From assembly GCF_030272615.1 (NCBI RefSeq), contig NC_081412.1, forward strand, positions 40,480,791 through 40,544,790: 64,000 bases of DNA, read 5' to 3'. Positions 31,640-42,497 of this stretch are shown here, piece by piece. The DNA comes from Cryptomeria japonica. Taxonomy: Eukaryota; Streptophyta; Pinopsida; Cupressales; Cupressaceae. The position numbers were made by a program, and so were the translations under genes. Every line of letters begins with the position of its first letter. Position 1 is the stretch's first letter. Below the pieces are notes generated by a model. The model did not search any database and was not told where the DNA came from. It saw nothing but the letters and a program-made list of their open reading frames with translations.

Positions 31640-31993
31640 TCAATAACCAAACCCTTCGCTATCAAGTATATCACCTTATAAAAAATTGCCTTATACTTCA
31701 CATCTATCTCCATTCCAAAATGACCTAAAATATCTCATACATATATGATTCTATTACAATGTACCATGTCGGATTTTACAAAAGATAATTACAATTCAAA
31801 ATAATAAATAAAAGTTTATTCCATGTTGGCTTGAGTGTTGATATGCATTATTGTCGATGCCAGTGAAGTGCCTGCCAATGTATGTAGAAGTCTATTGCCG
31901 GTGCTGGTATCTTCCAGTTGGTTTCTAGATGATTTCTAGTTGGTTGCCATGAATGAAAACATCAACTATTCTCATAAGAGTGTAGAATGCCAA
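31640..31993 (-). repeat. 3' LTR of A-minus, proximal part
   Basis: Resumes the A LTR after element B: aligns with 50230-50531 and extends about 60 bp further, to the polypurine tract. 31640-31644 is the right TCAAT duplication of B. Confidence 0.75.
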
Positions 31994-32318
31994 AAATCTC
32001 CCTCTTTGGCATTGATGGCAACACTCATGAGAAAAATCCCAAAACTGTTTCCAAAAACTAAAGTCCAAAAATATTCCAAAAAGATGTGCTCCCCCTAAGA
32101 AAGTGATCTACTTTGTATAAGCATTTTTCTCCTCCACTACTCCCCCTTTGACATCAATGATAAAGGTTTGTCAAAAATAATTAAACGAGTGCAAAAATTT
32201 CACCTCAAAGTCTGTAACTGGATGGTTACAATTTGAAAATTATTTGCCAAAACTAAATTCAGACTCTGCATAAACCTTTTGCTATCATTCAAAGTTGCCT
32301 CAGTCTGTTGGATCATAT
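31994..32318 (-). pseudogene. End of A-minus ORF2 plus polypurine tracts
   Basis: On the minus strand the first 120 nt code for a segment aligning with the end of A-plus ORF2 (RFMQSLNLVLANNFQIV versus KFMESINLILADIFQIM). Then follow two purine tracts about 130 nt apart, CAAAGGGGGAGTAGTGG and GCCAAAGAGGGAGATT, the second next to the 3' LTR. The same two-tract arrangement occurs in A-plus. Confidence 0.7.
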
Positions 32319-33027
32319 CGGTTGAGGATTAGGAAGAGAAACTGGAGTAATCGAAGGAGGATTAGGCTGCCTATTATTTCTAGTATGATAAGTATGGGCA
32401 ACCGCATGATAACTCTCTCTAGTTAATTGCTTGGCATAATTGTAAGGACTTATAGGTTTTCTTCCTTGCACAATGATGATAGGTTTATTTGGAGTAAGAA
32501 AGGAATCATACCCCCCTTGGATAGTAAGGAGAGGTGATTTAGGAACTTGAAAGGTGGTAGAAGGACAAGCACCTTGGACTTCAAAGAGAGGCTTATTATG
32601 CTCATTTAGGTTTATCATGTTAACTAATTTAGAAGTTTTGTTCTTGTTTAGAGATTTCGATAAAGCCACAAAGTCATCAAGAGCATCATCCAACAAAGCA
32701 TAATCATATCTATTAAAAGGTTTATCTTTTGATTCAAAAGGAGACATCTCCTCATAGAGGGGATTATTGAAAACAACCATGTTACTAGATTCAATGGAAG
32801 AGTTGATAGGAATGTACCCTTGAGAGGTATCATTCAACTTATCTTTCTCATCACAATGAAATGGCATAGTAACAAGGTTTATGAGTTTTTGGTAAAATGA
32901 AGGTTTGGCCTCTTTAGGATTCAAAAAATCATCTAAAGCTTCATCTAATTCATCTTGGCTATACTCATAATTAGCATAATTTCATACATCATCATAAATA
33001 TGAACATCTTGCAAATAAAAATCCGAC
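32319..33027 (-). pseudogene. Truncated second copy of the T gag/protease N-terminal frame
   Basis: Nearly identical to 43411-44121 (MSDFYLQDVHIYDD start, NPKEAKPSFYQKLINL, RYDYALLDDALDDFVALSK). A stop interrupts it near 32980. It ends at 32319 where A sequence begins, so about 235 residues remain of the homologous frame. Confidence 0.85.
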
Positions 33028-33192
33028 ATTTTGAAATAAAAGTTGCATAAAACTTAGACACATAATGCAAAGAAACAAAGAAACACACTCTTTTTTTTTT
33101 TTTCTTTTTCCTTTGAAAATGAAACTTAAATGAAACACACTAAATCTAGATCTAGATCTAACAAATGCAATGCAAGAGAAAGAAATAATTCG

Positions 33193-33210
33193 TTCACGTC
33201 GGGTTCACCA
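33193..33210 (-). promoter_or_regulatory. Primer binding site after the inner T LTR
   Basis: Minus-strand TGGTGAACCCGACGTGAA, three bases from the LTR end; the same site (one change) follows the other LTR at 44284-44301. It differs from the tRNA-Met sites elsewhere in the window; I cannot name the tRNA. Confidence 0.65.
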
Positions 33211-33213
33211 AAA

Positions 33214-34872
33214 TGTGTGGGGGAAAAAGCGAGACTAGGCTAACATGTCCTAATCCTACCTTTTGTCACACATTACGGAATACGAAAGGGCCTAGAGGTA
33301 TCGCACAATTGGATACTTCTTTTTGGTGAAAGAGAGAGCCACGAGCTACCTATTAGGGTTTCTATTCCTTTGTTGTAATTGAAAGGTAAGATTATGCAAG
33401 TTCAATTCTTAACCCCAAAATGCAAGTGTGAACTAATAACAAGATTGCAGAATTGAACTTAAACAATGGAAAGCTGCAAACATAAAGACAAGACAAGAAT
33501 GCAGATGCGTACCCGAAGTCAAAATCTGAGTGAAAATGTTCGGGATAGGGGCGCGGGCACCACTGTCCTGATTTTGCACCTGAAACTGCCACTTTGCAAC
33601 CTAGAAAACTATCGGAAATGCTAAAAATTGTTGTCTGTCAGGAGGACCAGGGCGCCCAGCGCCCCTGTCCCAGGGACCAGGGCACCTAGCGCCCTTGTCT
33701 TGGCAGGACTAGGGCGCCCCACGCCCCTGTCCTGGTCTTCTGCTCTTAAACTTGGTGTATGGTTCCGTCTCCATCTGCTTCTTTCAAATCTGCAACTTGC
33801 GGCGTCGTCTAAATCCCGAAATCTTCACTTATATCTGAAAAGGTGTTTGGGCGGCTATATAGGGTTTTGCCTTAGTCAAACCCCCGCTTCGGTGATTTCC
33901 ACCTCCACGAATAGCCAAGTTGTATTGTAAAAGTAATGTGTGTGTAGACCTTGTGTGTGTGCAAGATCTAAAATGCAAGTAAGCAAACTAGAGCAACCTA
34001 GAAAGTAAACCCTAATTGCTTGTAAATGACAATGTAAATGCTCCAAATCAAGATGCCAAGTGATCTAAAGCATGAATGTAAGTGACATAATGAGGCTTAT
34101 GCAAAGACATGAAAACAACATGAAATCATACCCAACCCCAAGGGAGGGGTACAAGCCAATCTTCAGTTGGTGATCCCTTATTGCTTTTCAATGCCTTCAA
34201 AGCCCTAAGTGAATGAATGGATTTGATGAATGCTTGGAGGATGAATGTTGAGAGTTGTTGAAGTCTTCCAAGATCTGCTCTTTCGCTGCATATGAGGTTC
34301 CTGAAAACAAAATTCAGATCCTTTCTAATGAAGAAAGAGAGCTCTTATGTATAAAACCCTAGGTCTTAATTCCAACTTTTGGCCGACCTAGAGATTGAAT
34401 ATCCCACAAATTTCTTGGGGTTAAGCTTTATTTTATGATTGGATCATGCTCCTAAAATTTCGGGAAAAATGTCCACGACCGTGTGCACTCCGGGTGCCAT
34501 GGTCCCGGCAACTTTTCACCATATTTTCAGGGCCGTCAGATATGATGATTTTAGAGAGAATCCCAAAGTTACAGGTGATTTCGAGATGTTTTGACCCCCG
34601 AAATCAAGCCCCCAAGTCCAAAAGAAGGCCTAATTAGGGTTTTTGATTAGATGATGTATTGGAGGAATAAAATGAAAAGGGGCACACTTTAATGAAAGGG
34701 CCCGCCTTTATGATCTGGAGGATGATGAAATAGGACCTTAGACCTAATTAATTTGATTAATTAAGTGCTAAAGGAGAAATGCAATGCAAAATGCAAACTA
34801 CGCCAAGGCGGGTGCTAAACTAGATGTGAAATTGTACTACTTTAGCAAGTGCGTACAATTTACGACACTACA
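33214..34872 (-). repeat. Inner LTR of T (1,659 bp)
   Basis: Plus-strand ends TGTGTGGGGG and GACACTACA. Pairs with 44305-45975. Includes a GC-rich repeat block (33646-33742) of three units with CAGGGCGCC, and a GGTGCCATGGTCCC motif at about 34493 also found seven times in the PMD intron. Confidence 0.88.
33646..33742. repeat. GC-rich tandem block in T LTR
   Basis: Three units of about 30 bp, each with CCAGGGCGCC (or a one-base variant) and GCGCCCCTGTCC, against an AT-rich background. The other LTR has the same block at about 44750-44845. Confidence 0.8.
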
Positions 34873-34892
34873 TTTAGCCCCCACTTTAGTGG
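34873..34892 (-). promoter_or_regulatory. Polypurine tract of T
   Basis: Minus-strand CTAAAGTGGGGGCTAAA directly precedes the LTR start TGTAGTG, identifying 33214-34872 as the 3' LTR of the upstream unit. Confidence 0.75.
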
Positions 34893-35497
34893 TCATATGA
34901 GTACTACATGCATATGCAAGCTAAAGTACAAGAAAGTAAACATTATTTGAAAAAGGATATATCCATAAGTTCGTCAAACGAAGCCCACAGCGGTATCTGC
35001 AGTACACAGTTAGGAACCGCACCCTACAAAACACACGTTAGATCGCAAAATCACCTAATGCTTACTAAGGAAAGTGATGAAATTTGTGAGTAGCTATATG
35101 CCCCCCCCTGTTTCAGCTTGCTTATTAGGGAGGTGAAACAGGGTAGCATGTTTACTTACAACAAATTGTGTTAACGATTAGTGATGAGATATGTTCACTA
35201 CAAAGGCTTCATCAGAGCACATTTTGGAACATCAAGAGAGTAAGGGAATGAAAATATGATTCCTACGCAACAAATGGTTTGAAAATCACATCTCCCAAAC
35301 TCAAGTTATGATGAAATGAGTGATTTAGGGAAAATTAGGGTTTTGAAAGTAAAGGTAAAGGAATGAAAGTATATACCTTGAAAGTGACTATTGCATTTGT
35401 CACTTTGTTGATTCTGAGTATTGTTCATTGCAGTGGAGCCCACATAGCCATCATCATGCCTTCACGATGACCAGAGTGTCCTGCGAGGATTGAGATC
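34893..35497. other. T internal stretch between 3' LTR and PMD gene
   Basis: No coding signal. A TATATA at 35370-35375 lies about 125 nt upstream of the PMD ATG and may be its TATA element. A C-run at 35101-35107 is followed by GTTTCAGCTTGC...GGTGAAAC, a short inverted repeat. Confidence 0.45.
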
Positions 35498-35536
35498 ATG
35501 CAACAGGCCGTGATCGACGACGAGCCACTAGACGAG

Positions 35537-35867
35537 GTGAGTTGACTAAACTTTGACTTTCTGCATTTCTGTTGACTCTGATTTTCTGTGATCAAAAGTG
35601 GGCTATGGAATCTGACCCTGGGTCCCACCCAGGGTGCCATGGTCCCACCAAGGTGCCATGGTCCCTTCAGGGCGCCATGGTCCCTGTGGGGCGCCATGGT
35701 CCCTTCAAGGCGCCATGGTCCCTGCAGGGCGCCATGGTCCCCTCAGGGCACCATGGTCCCAATCAGGACTTGGCAGGGGTCAACTTTCGATGTTCGTCAG
35801 CTTGCGTATTTGGGATAGATGATTTTGATGATTGATTACTGATTACATTGGTGTTTTTGTGTTGTAG
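35537..35867 (+). other. Intron 1 of the T PMD gene
   Basis: Donor GAG|GTGAGT at 35537 and acceptor TTGTAG|GG at 35866-35867, phase 0 on both sides, as in the Tat1 PMD gene. It contains the 19-bp minisatellite. Confidence 0.65.
35632..35766. repeat. 19-bp minisatellite, seven units
   Basis: Units of GGGCGCCATGGTCCCTTCA type in perfect 19-bp register with one or two changes each; the centre CCATGG is palindromic. Because 19 is not a multiple of three it opens all three forward frames, which explains several overlapping short ORFs that are not real. Confidence 0.95.
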
Positions 35868-37503
35868 GGTCTCCCATACATGAGAGAGCACACGGCGGGG
35901 AAGATTCTTCATAGTTTGTGAGATCAGATTCCCCGGCTTACTCAAGCAGAGAGAGATACATTGTCTATAGTAGGTTTGTGATCTATGATTCTTATGCCGG
36001 CCATTTGATTTCATCCCGTGATGCTGATGGCACTCATGGAGCGATGGGATCCTGACACATGCACATTCCAGCTTCCAGTAGGGGAGATGATGGTGACACT
36101 TGAGGATGTGTACCGCATTCTTCGCCTACCGATCAGAGGAGCTACCATGACATATGCGACTGATCGGTCAGCACAGGATCATCAGAGGGAGCAGGTATAC
36201 TGTATAGGGAGAGTCATGCCGAGTGAGACAAGAGGTCGTATCATGGTCAGCTGGCTCTTACATCCTACAAGAGAGGTGCCCCTCATGAGACGTCTTATGA
36301 TAGCCATCATTGCACTAGCTGTCTGCCCTAATGGGCGAGGTACACACATGCATGGGGGTCTCACATGGTGCATCAGGGCTATGGAGAGACATAGGAGAGT
36401 ATACGCCTGGGGTCGAAGTATGCTTGCACATCTCTATCACGACCTCGAGGAGTATGTTTTCAAACAGGGTTGCAGCTTGATGACATGCACACTTCTACAG
36501 GTGTGGATATTTGAGCACTTTACATGCACCAGGCCTGTCGACTATCCGATGAGTGCGGCTAGCGAGCGACCTAGGGTATTTGCTTATCCACTTACTAGCG
36601 AGTGGAGATTTGGAGATCTACTGTATTGGAGAGTGACATTTGACAGATTGACAGCTGAGGTGACTGTATGGAGACCATATCCGCGGATGCACAGATGGGA
36701 TGGGATGGAGAGACAGTTAGCATGCTTACAGAGGAATCGCCTACTGAGAGGGCGATATCCACACATCATAGTCCCATTCTACTTTGACTGAGTACGGAGG
36801 TAGTTTGGGCTAGAGCAGTGTGTTCCAACCGATGTGCCCATCTACACTCGACACTCACGAGTCCTTCCCAGACCCAGAGTAGTAGCGAGACCTATGATAG
36901 ATGATATCGAGATCACAGATATAGAGGGGTCCAATTAGGATGTGGTCACTGATTATGCTGCAGACCCCGGAGCACAGTGCAGGTATCTCTCATGGTTTAT
37001 GAGATCATACCCAGGGCCTATCTTTCCACCAGATCACCTGATAGACCATCCAGGTCCATGGAGACATGGAGACTGAGATGAGGATTAGGGATCTAGATCG
37101 GAGGAGCCAGAGGAGGGAGAGGGTCATGAGGAGGCAGGAGGGCTTGATCCACCCATAGGAGATCAACCTAGTGCCGAGGAGGAGGAAGGAGAGGAAGATG
37201 ACACAGATAGAGATGATGAGGAGGAGAACGAGGATGCAAATGAGGATGAGGATGCAGATGAGGATGAGGAGGAGGAGGATAGAGATGATGAGGAGGAGTC
37301 AGATGCAGCTCCCCATCATTCGGGAGATGATACCATAGCCTTAGATCCTCCCGTTATTCCCCAAAAGGGGGAACACGAGGCGATACGGAGACCTGTACCC
37401 ATCACGCATAGATCATTCGAGCGTGGGGAGCTTAGTAGTTCCCAATCATAGATGCTACCATATCACGATCCCTACTGGCGTGAGGGAGATCCAAGTATAG
37501 TAG

Positions 37504-37574
37504 GTTTATATTGATTGATTGATGTTTTGATGATATAAAATGGTACTAATATAAAATTTGTTCTACTGCTACAG
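37504..37574 (+). other. Intron 2 of the T PMD gene (71 nt)
   Basis: GTTTAT donor, ACTAAT branch-like motif near 37545, CTGCTACAG acceptor. Removal joins a phase-1 boundary that restores an Ala codon and keeps the frame open into exon 3. Confidence 0.6.
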
Positions 37575-37993
37575 CTAATGTGCAGGAGTGGCATTCTCTG
37601 ATCCAGCAAGCAGTGACAGATATCTCCACGATGGCACAGATCCCTAGTTCCTCACAGGTTGCTTATAGACCTCAAGGGAACGCGGGTCAGCATGATGATT
37701 TGTTTTCCCCATTTTGAGTACAGGTAGAGATATGGAGGGAGAGAGAGCGAGCTCTATCAGAGGACCTTCAGTGGGCACAGTGTGATCTAGCAGCAGCTCA
37801 GGCCGAGGCTACCTCGTATCACGCGATTCTTATGGATAGGGATCGTAGGAGTTCTTCTCAGAGTCACTCATGATCTATATCACGGTATACCCCTATGGGT
37901 CCACCTGCATGACCGGATCAGGAGGGAGCATCTAGTCGTCACTCTCCAGCCACTAGCCCTAGGGATAGGAGATGATCTTATGATGTAGGGTAG

Positions 37994-38578
37994 GTCACAT
38001 TTTGGATGTATAGTGACCTACCTTTGTATATTGATCCACATATATATATATATATATACATGCTTCTTTGTCTCAAACGTGTTATCTTTAATGTCTAAAA
38101 CAATGTGTATTTTGATTAAAGTTAATACATTTGGTAGATGTACATGTATGTTCTGAATTTAATTTCCATGTGATTGATTTCTCAATGCTCCATGATTAAA
38201 TTGATACACGTGTGACTTAATTAAAATATTTGATCAAGTACTACATTGATGATAGGGAAGAAAATATGTGTTAAGCCTAAGAATCATATAACTAATGTGA
38301 TTTAATTTGAATTTAAACACCACATGACACGATTCAACTTAACACATAAAGACATTGTATAATATGCCAACACAATGAAAAATGTAAATCTTTTGCAACT
38401 TACATAAATAAATTCAAGACAAACCATAAAGTAAAGAAAACACGCTTGTCAGGAACGAAGCAATATAGATTAAACAAAACATCATTTAATTCTATTTTCT
38501 CTAACAAAGATATGCTAACATATTATCCAATTTTGAAGAAGTGAGAAAGGAAATAGATGAATGATAAGGAATGAGGGA
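37994..38578. other. T spacer between PMD gene and integrase end
   Basis: AT-rich, no gene seen. Holds an (AT)n run at 38041-38057. This is where two convergent transcription units (antisense PMD and minus-strand pol) would terminate. Confidence 0.5.
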
Positions 38579-39799
38579 TTAAGCATAGTATCTACGTAAG
38601 TGCATAGCGTTTATAGGGTCTTTAAGAGACGTACCATCTACACCCGCTATTTTATAAGCACCTGATCCATAATCTTCAATAACGATATACGGTCCAAGCC
38701 AATTAGGACTAAATTTTCCCTTTTCTTCAGGTAAGGCATTCGCATTGCGCTGATTCTCATAGAGCACTAAGTCACCCACTGAGAAGGAACGTTGAATAAC
38801 CTTATCATTATAGCTTCGTTGTAGAGTTTTGTGATACGCTTGAATATGCTCAAGAGCATTTATACACTGTTCATCAAGCATCTCAAGCTGTTGAAGTCTT
38901 TGTTCTCTATAAGCATCATCATCTACTATACCTTTGAGAGAAACTCTAAGTGATGGAATCTCTAATTCTAAAGGCATAATAGCATCAGCACCATAAACAA
39001 GATTATAAGGTGTAGTTCCAGTAGCAATTCATACACTCGTTCGGTAGGCCCAAAGAGCATAGATTAGCTGAGTACTCCAATCCTTACCATGCTTATTCAC
39101 GGTTTTATGAAGAATTTGTTCAATTATCTTATTGGATGATTCTGCTTGACCATTTGACTGAGGATAGTATGGTGTAGAAAATCGATGTTTGATATGATAC
39201 TTCTCGAGGAATTTCTTCACATCCTTGTTCTTAAATGATGTCCCATTATCAGAGATTATAGTGGAAGGTATCCCAAATCAAGAAATAATGTTTTCTAGAA
39301 GAAATCGACAAATCACTTCAGCAGCAGTAGAGCGAAGGGGAATAGCTTCTAACCATTTTGTAAAGTAATTTGTTACGGTTATAATGAAAGTATGTCCTTG
39401 AGATGAAGGAGGAGAGATTTTACTGATAAGATCCAGCCCCCATGCAGAGAAAGGCCAAGAAGCTACATGAGAATGAAGTTCTTGGGCAGGAGCATGAATC
39501 AAATTATTGTGTTGTTGACATTGATGACATTTCTTAACAAATGAAAAAGAATCCTGCTGCATAGTTTGCCAATAATATCCCATACGGAGCAACCTTTGAA
39601 CCAAGGATTTGCCTCCAAAATGCCCCCCACAGGCACCTGAATGCGCCTCTTCAAGAGCAATAGGGATTTCCGATTTGTTAAGACAACGAAGGAGAAGACC
39701 ATTATAACCCCTTCGGTAAAGAACATTAGAAAGAATGATATATCTAGCGGACAGCTTGCAAATTCTAGTTCCTATTGGTGGAATCAGGAAAGGTACCAT
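38579..39799 (-). pseudogene. T integrase
   Basis: 39799-39278: zinc-binding HHCC part (H in EEAHSGACGGHFGG, CHQCQQHNN) and first catalytic part (WGLDLISKISPPSSQGHTFIIT, with D in GLD). After a TGA at 39278-39280 the frame continues through the second D (SDNGTSFKNKDVKKF) and the third, E, in YPQSNGQAESSNKIIEQIL. A TGA at 39029-39031 precedes the C-terminal part (GDLVLYENQRN, KGKFSPNWLGPYIVIE, a GPY/F-type module) ending MHLRRYYA at 38579. Both TGA codons look like decayed CGA Arg codons. A frame change near 39770 separates it from RNase H. Confidence 0.9.
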
Positions 39800-40937
39800 C
39801 GGTCAAATATCTTACGATATGCGAATACCATTCATCTGAGTCTATAAAGTCACAACATGTCACCAAGCTAGAATCATCTACAATAGCTGGAGAAATAAGG
39901 TTGTGAATAACAAATTTAAGATCAACCACAGGGTCCTCTAAAGATACCAAAGAAGCCACACATGCCATTGCGTCTGCATGTCGATTATCTTTTCGAGGAA
40001 CAGGTTCCATGGTGTAAGAATCAAATTTTTGTAACAAAGAGATAGAAAGGTCTTTATATTGTGATAATTTGTCTTGTTTTGCTTGATACAGTCCTGTTAC
40101 TTGTCTTATAATTAGTTGAGAATCTCCAAAAATATGTATGTGTTTTATATTCAAAGCTAAGGCTGCCTTTATTCCTGCTATAAGAGCCTCATATTCAGCA
40201 ATGTTATTGGTACATAGGAAATTGAGACGATAAGATAAGGGAATGGACTTCTTTGTAGGAGAAATCAAAACAACACCTGCCCCTGATCCCGTACGACACT
40301 TAGAGCCATCAAAGTATAACTCCCAAGTTTCATCTTTCTCTGTACAAAGGATGAAGTCGTCAGGAAAAGACTCAGGGTTAGGGAAGGAGAAAGGTGAAGG
40401 GGCCTCAACTAGGTGATCGGTCAACGCTTGCCCTTTAATTTCTCTTTGTGAAACAAATTTAAGGTCAAATTTAGTTAACATCATAACCCACTTAGCTAGG
40501 CATCCTAATAAATCAGTTTTAGAGAAAAGATGCTTCAACGGATCAAACTTCACCATGACGTGGACTTCTGAATTTAAAAGATAATGTCTCAATTTCTGAG
40601 TCGCAAACACCAAGGCCAAGCATTGTCTTTCTATCGCAGAATATCGGGTCTCATAATCGAGTAAGGTACGACTTATATAATAAACCGGACACTCCTTACC
40701 ATCTTTATCATGTTGTGCCAATAATGCTGCAAGAGCATGAGAGGAAGTAGCTATATAAAGAAGGAAGGGTTTAGAAGGTTCGACAGGTTGAAGGATAGGA
40801 GGATTAGCCAGATACACTTTTAAATCTTCAAATGCTTGCTGACAATCTTCATTCCATTGAAAAGTGATATTATTTTTGAGAAGTTGTGTAAAAGGAAAAG
40901 TACGATCCGCAAGTTGAGATACAAACCTACGAATAGC
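39765..40937 (-). pseudogene. T RNase H plus second (archaeal-type) RNase H
   Basis: The first RNase H covers about 40790-40400 (LLYIATSSHALAALLAQ, YYISRTLLDYETRYSAIE). The second, about 40340-39930, opens ELYFDGSKCRTGSGAGVVL and includes NIAEYEALIAGIKAAL, IFGDSQLIIRQVTG and RKDNRHADAMA, with D, E, D and D residues in the expected places. This extra RNase H is the hallmark of the Tat lineage. The frame is continuous with reverse transcriptase except for a TAA at 40938-40940. Confidence 0.92.
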
Positions 40938-42497
40938 TTAAATCTTTCCTTGTAAGCTTTTGAGTTGAGACACATTTCTAGGAGGTGGCATGTTGACAAT
41001 AGCATCTATTTTCTTAGTATCCACCTCAATCCCATGATGCGAGACTATGAATCCTAATAGTTTTCCACTATCTACACCAAAAACACATTTTCGAGGATTC
41101 AAGCGCATGTGATATTTACAAATCCTTTCAAATATTTGACGAAGGATCTTAATGTGATCTATGCGGAGAATGGATTTAGCTAAAACATCATCAACATAAT
41201 CTTCTAAAATCTTATGCATGTAATCGTGAAAGATAAGGGTCATCGCTCGTTGATAAGTTGCGCCGGCGTTTTTAAGTCCGAAAGGCATCATTACCCAACA
41301 AAACGTACCCCAAGGAGTGGTGAAAGCAGTTTTGAATTGATCTTGAGGATTAATGAAAATTTGATTGTATCCTGAAAAACCATCCATGAAGGATAACAAA
41401 GCATGTCCTGTTGTAGAATCAACTATCATGTCAATGTTTGGGAGGGGAAAATCATCTTTCAAAGAAGCTTTATTTAAATCTCGAAAGTCAGTACACATTC
41501 TTATTTTATTATCTAATTTAGCCACAGCAACAATATTTGAAATCCATGGGGAATAATCAATAGGGCGGATAAATCCAGCCTCCAATAATTTTTCAATCTC
41601 AGCCTTAACAAGCAAAGCTACCTTAGGATTCATTTTTTGAATCTTTTGTTTCACAGGCTTAGCATCAGGAACTAAGACAATATTATGAGTGACAATCTTA
41701 GGATCTATACTAGGCATGTCAGAATATGTCCAAGCAAAGATCTTAGGGAATTCACGCAATAAATCTTCATATTGTTTTTGTTCCTCTTCGTCCAGACATT
41801 TTCCAATTTTAATAACTTTTTCTTCATTGCCAGAATCCATCTTAACATCAATGGTGTCGCTTATAAGAAGATTACTTTGTTGAGGAGTATCCTTTAACTG
41901 AGGAAATTCTTTCACAATCTCATTGTTATCAGTCTCTTTTCCAAAATAGGCTTCAGTGTTCAAACAATAAGGGAATCCCCTATTGTGATGATAACGAGGA
42001 AGAGTATCATATGCTCCTAAAAACTCAGCTAAAGCATCATCGGTAGGAAAAACATCCAAAGCACAGGCATATGAAGGATCAATATACTCAGGATGTCTCA
42101 TTGGTAGAGATGTAGAAATAACATTAACACTAATACATGGTCTTCTAGAAGCTTTAGTGTGCTTGCAGGGATTATAACCAAGTCTAAAGGCATAATCATA
42201 AAGATTATTCTCTAGAGGAACCTTTATTCCTTGTTCGTGAGCGCCACAGCCATTTCCATTATACCCATGCTTAGCTAGAATACGAAAACCATGACCATAA
42301 CGATCAACCATTTTAGAAAGAGAAGGTGGTTTTTCATAAGACAAAGAATCAAACCCTTCAGAATTGGAAGTGTGAGGAGAAGAAGTTTGAGAAGCGGCCA
42401 CGAAGTTATTGCTCATAGGCTCAGGTAATGTTGATTGATTTTTAGCTTCTTCCTTCTTTTTCAGCTTTAAGCTCTCTAGAAGGAACCTTATATTCAC
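40938..42497 (-). pseudogene. T reverse transcriptase
   Basis: A 519-codon open frame. A G-patch-like stretch near the N-terminus (YGHGFRILAKHGYNGNGCGAH) is as usual in Tat elements. Reverse transcriptase: KIRMCTDFRDLNKASLKDDFPLPNIDMI split over about 41470, SFMDGFSGYNQI, PFGLKNAGATYQRAM and catalytic YVDDVLAKS (about 41180). It ends at a TAA (40938-40940) that probably replaces a CAA. A frame change near 42450 separates it from the protease frame. It is the best preserved polymerase in the window apart from Copia D. Confidence 0.93.

Larger units (their letters stand above)
35498..37993 (+). pseudogene. Antisense PMD gene of T, three exons, about 698 codons
   Basis: Exons 35498-35536, 35868-37503 and 37575-37993; total 2,094 nt, a multiple of three. 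Exon 2 opens GLPYMREHTAGKI and contains the plant mobile domain, WDPDTCTFQLPVGEMMVTLEDVYRI, in the open stretch 36018-36791 (WLLHPTREVPLMRRLMIAII, CPNGRGTHMHGGL). A Pro/Arg part and a very acidic run (about 37170-37310) follow. Exon 3 is helical and charged (WRERERALSEDLQWAQ) with an Arg/Ser-rich end. Introns have GT-AG ends; intron 2 is 71 nt and AT-rich. Thirteen internal stops (nine TGA, four TAG, no TAA) and no frameshift: all fit C-to-T decay. Antisense to the element. PMD proteins act in silencing; function here unknown. Confidence 0.82.

Noticed and set aside
35632-35766. Possible CRISPR array
   Set aside because: The units are contiguous with no spacers, and the context is a plant retroelement.
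35572-35835. Overlapping ORFs with HGP/APWS-type peptide repeats
   Set aside because: They arise because a 19-bp tandem repeat without stops is read in all three frames; the array lies in a predicted intron.
38041-38057. AT dinucleotide run as origin or regulatory site
   Set aside because: A plain microsatellite in an AT-rich spacer with nothing else to support a role.
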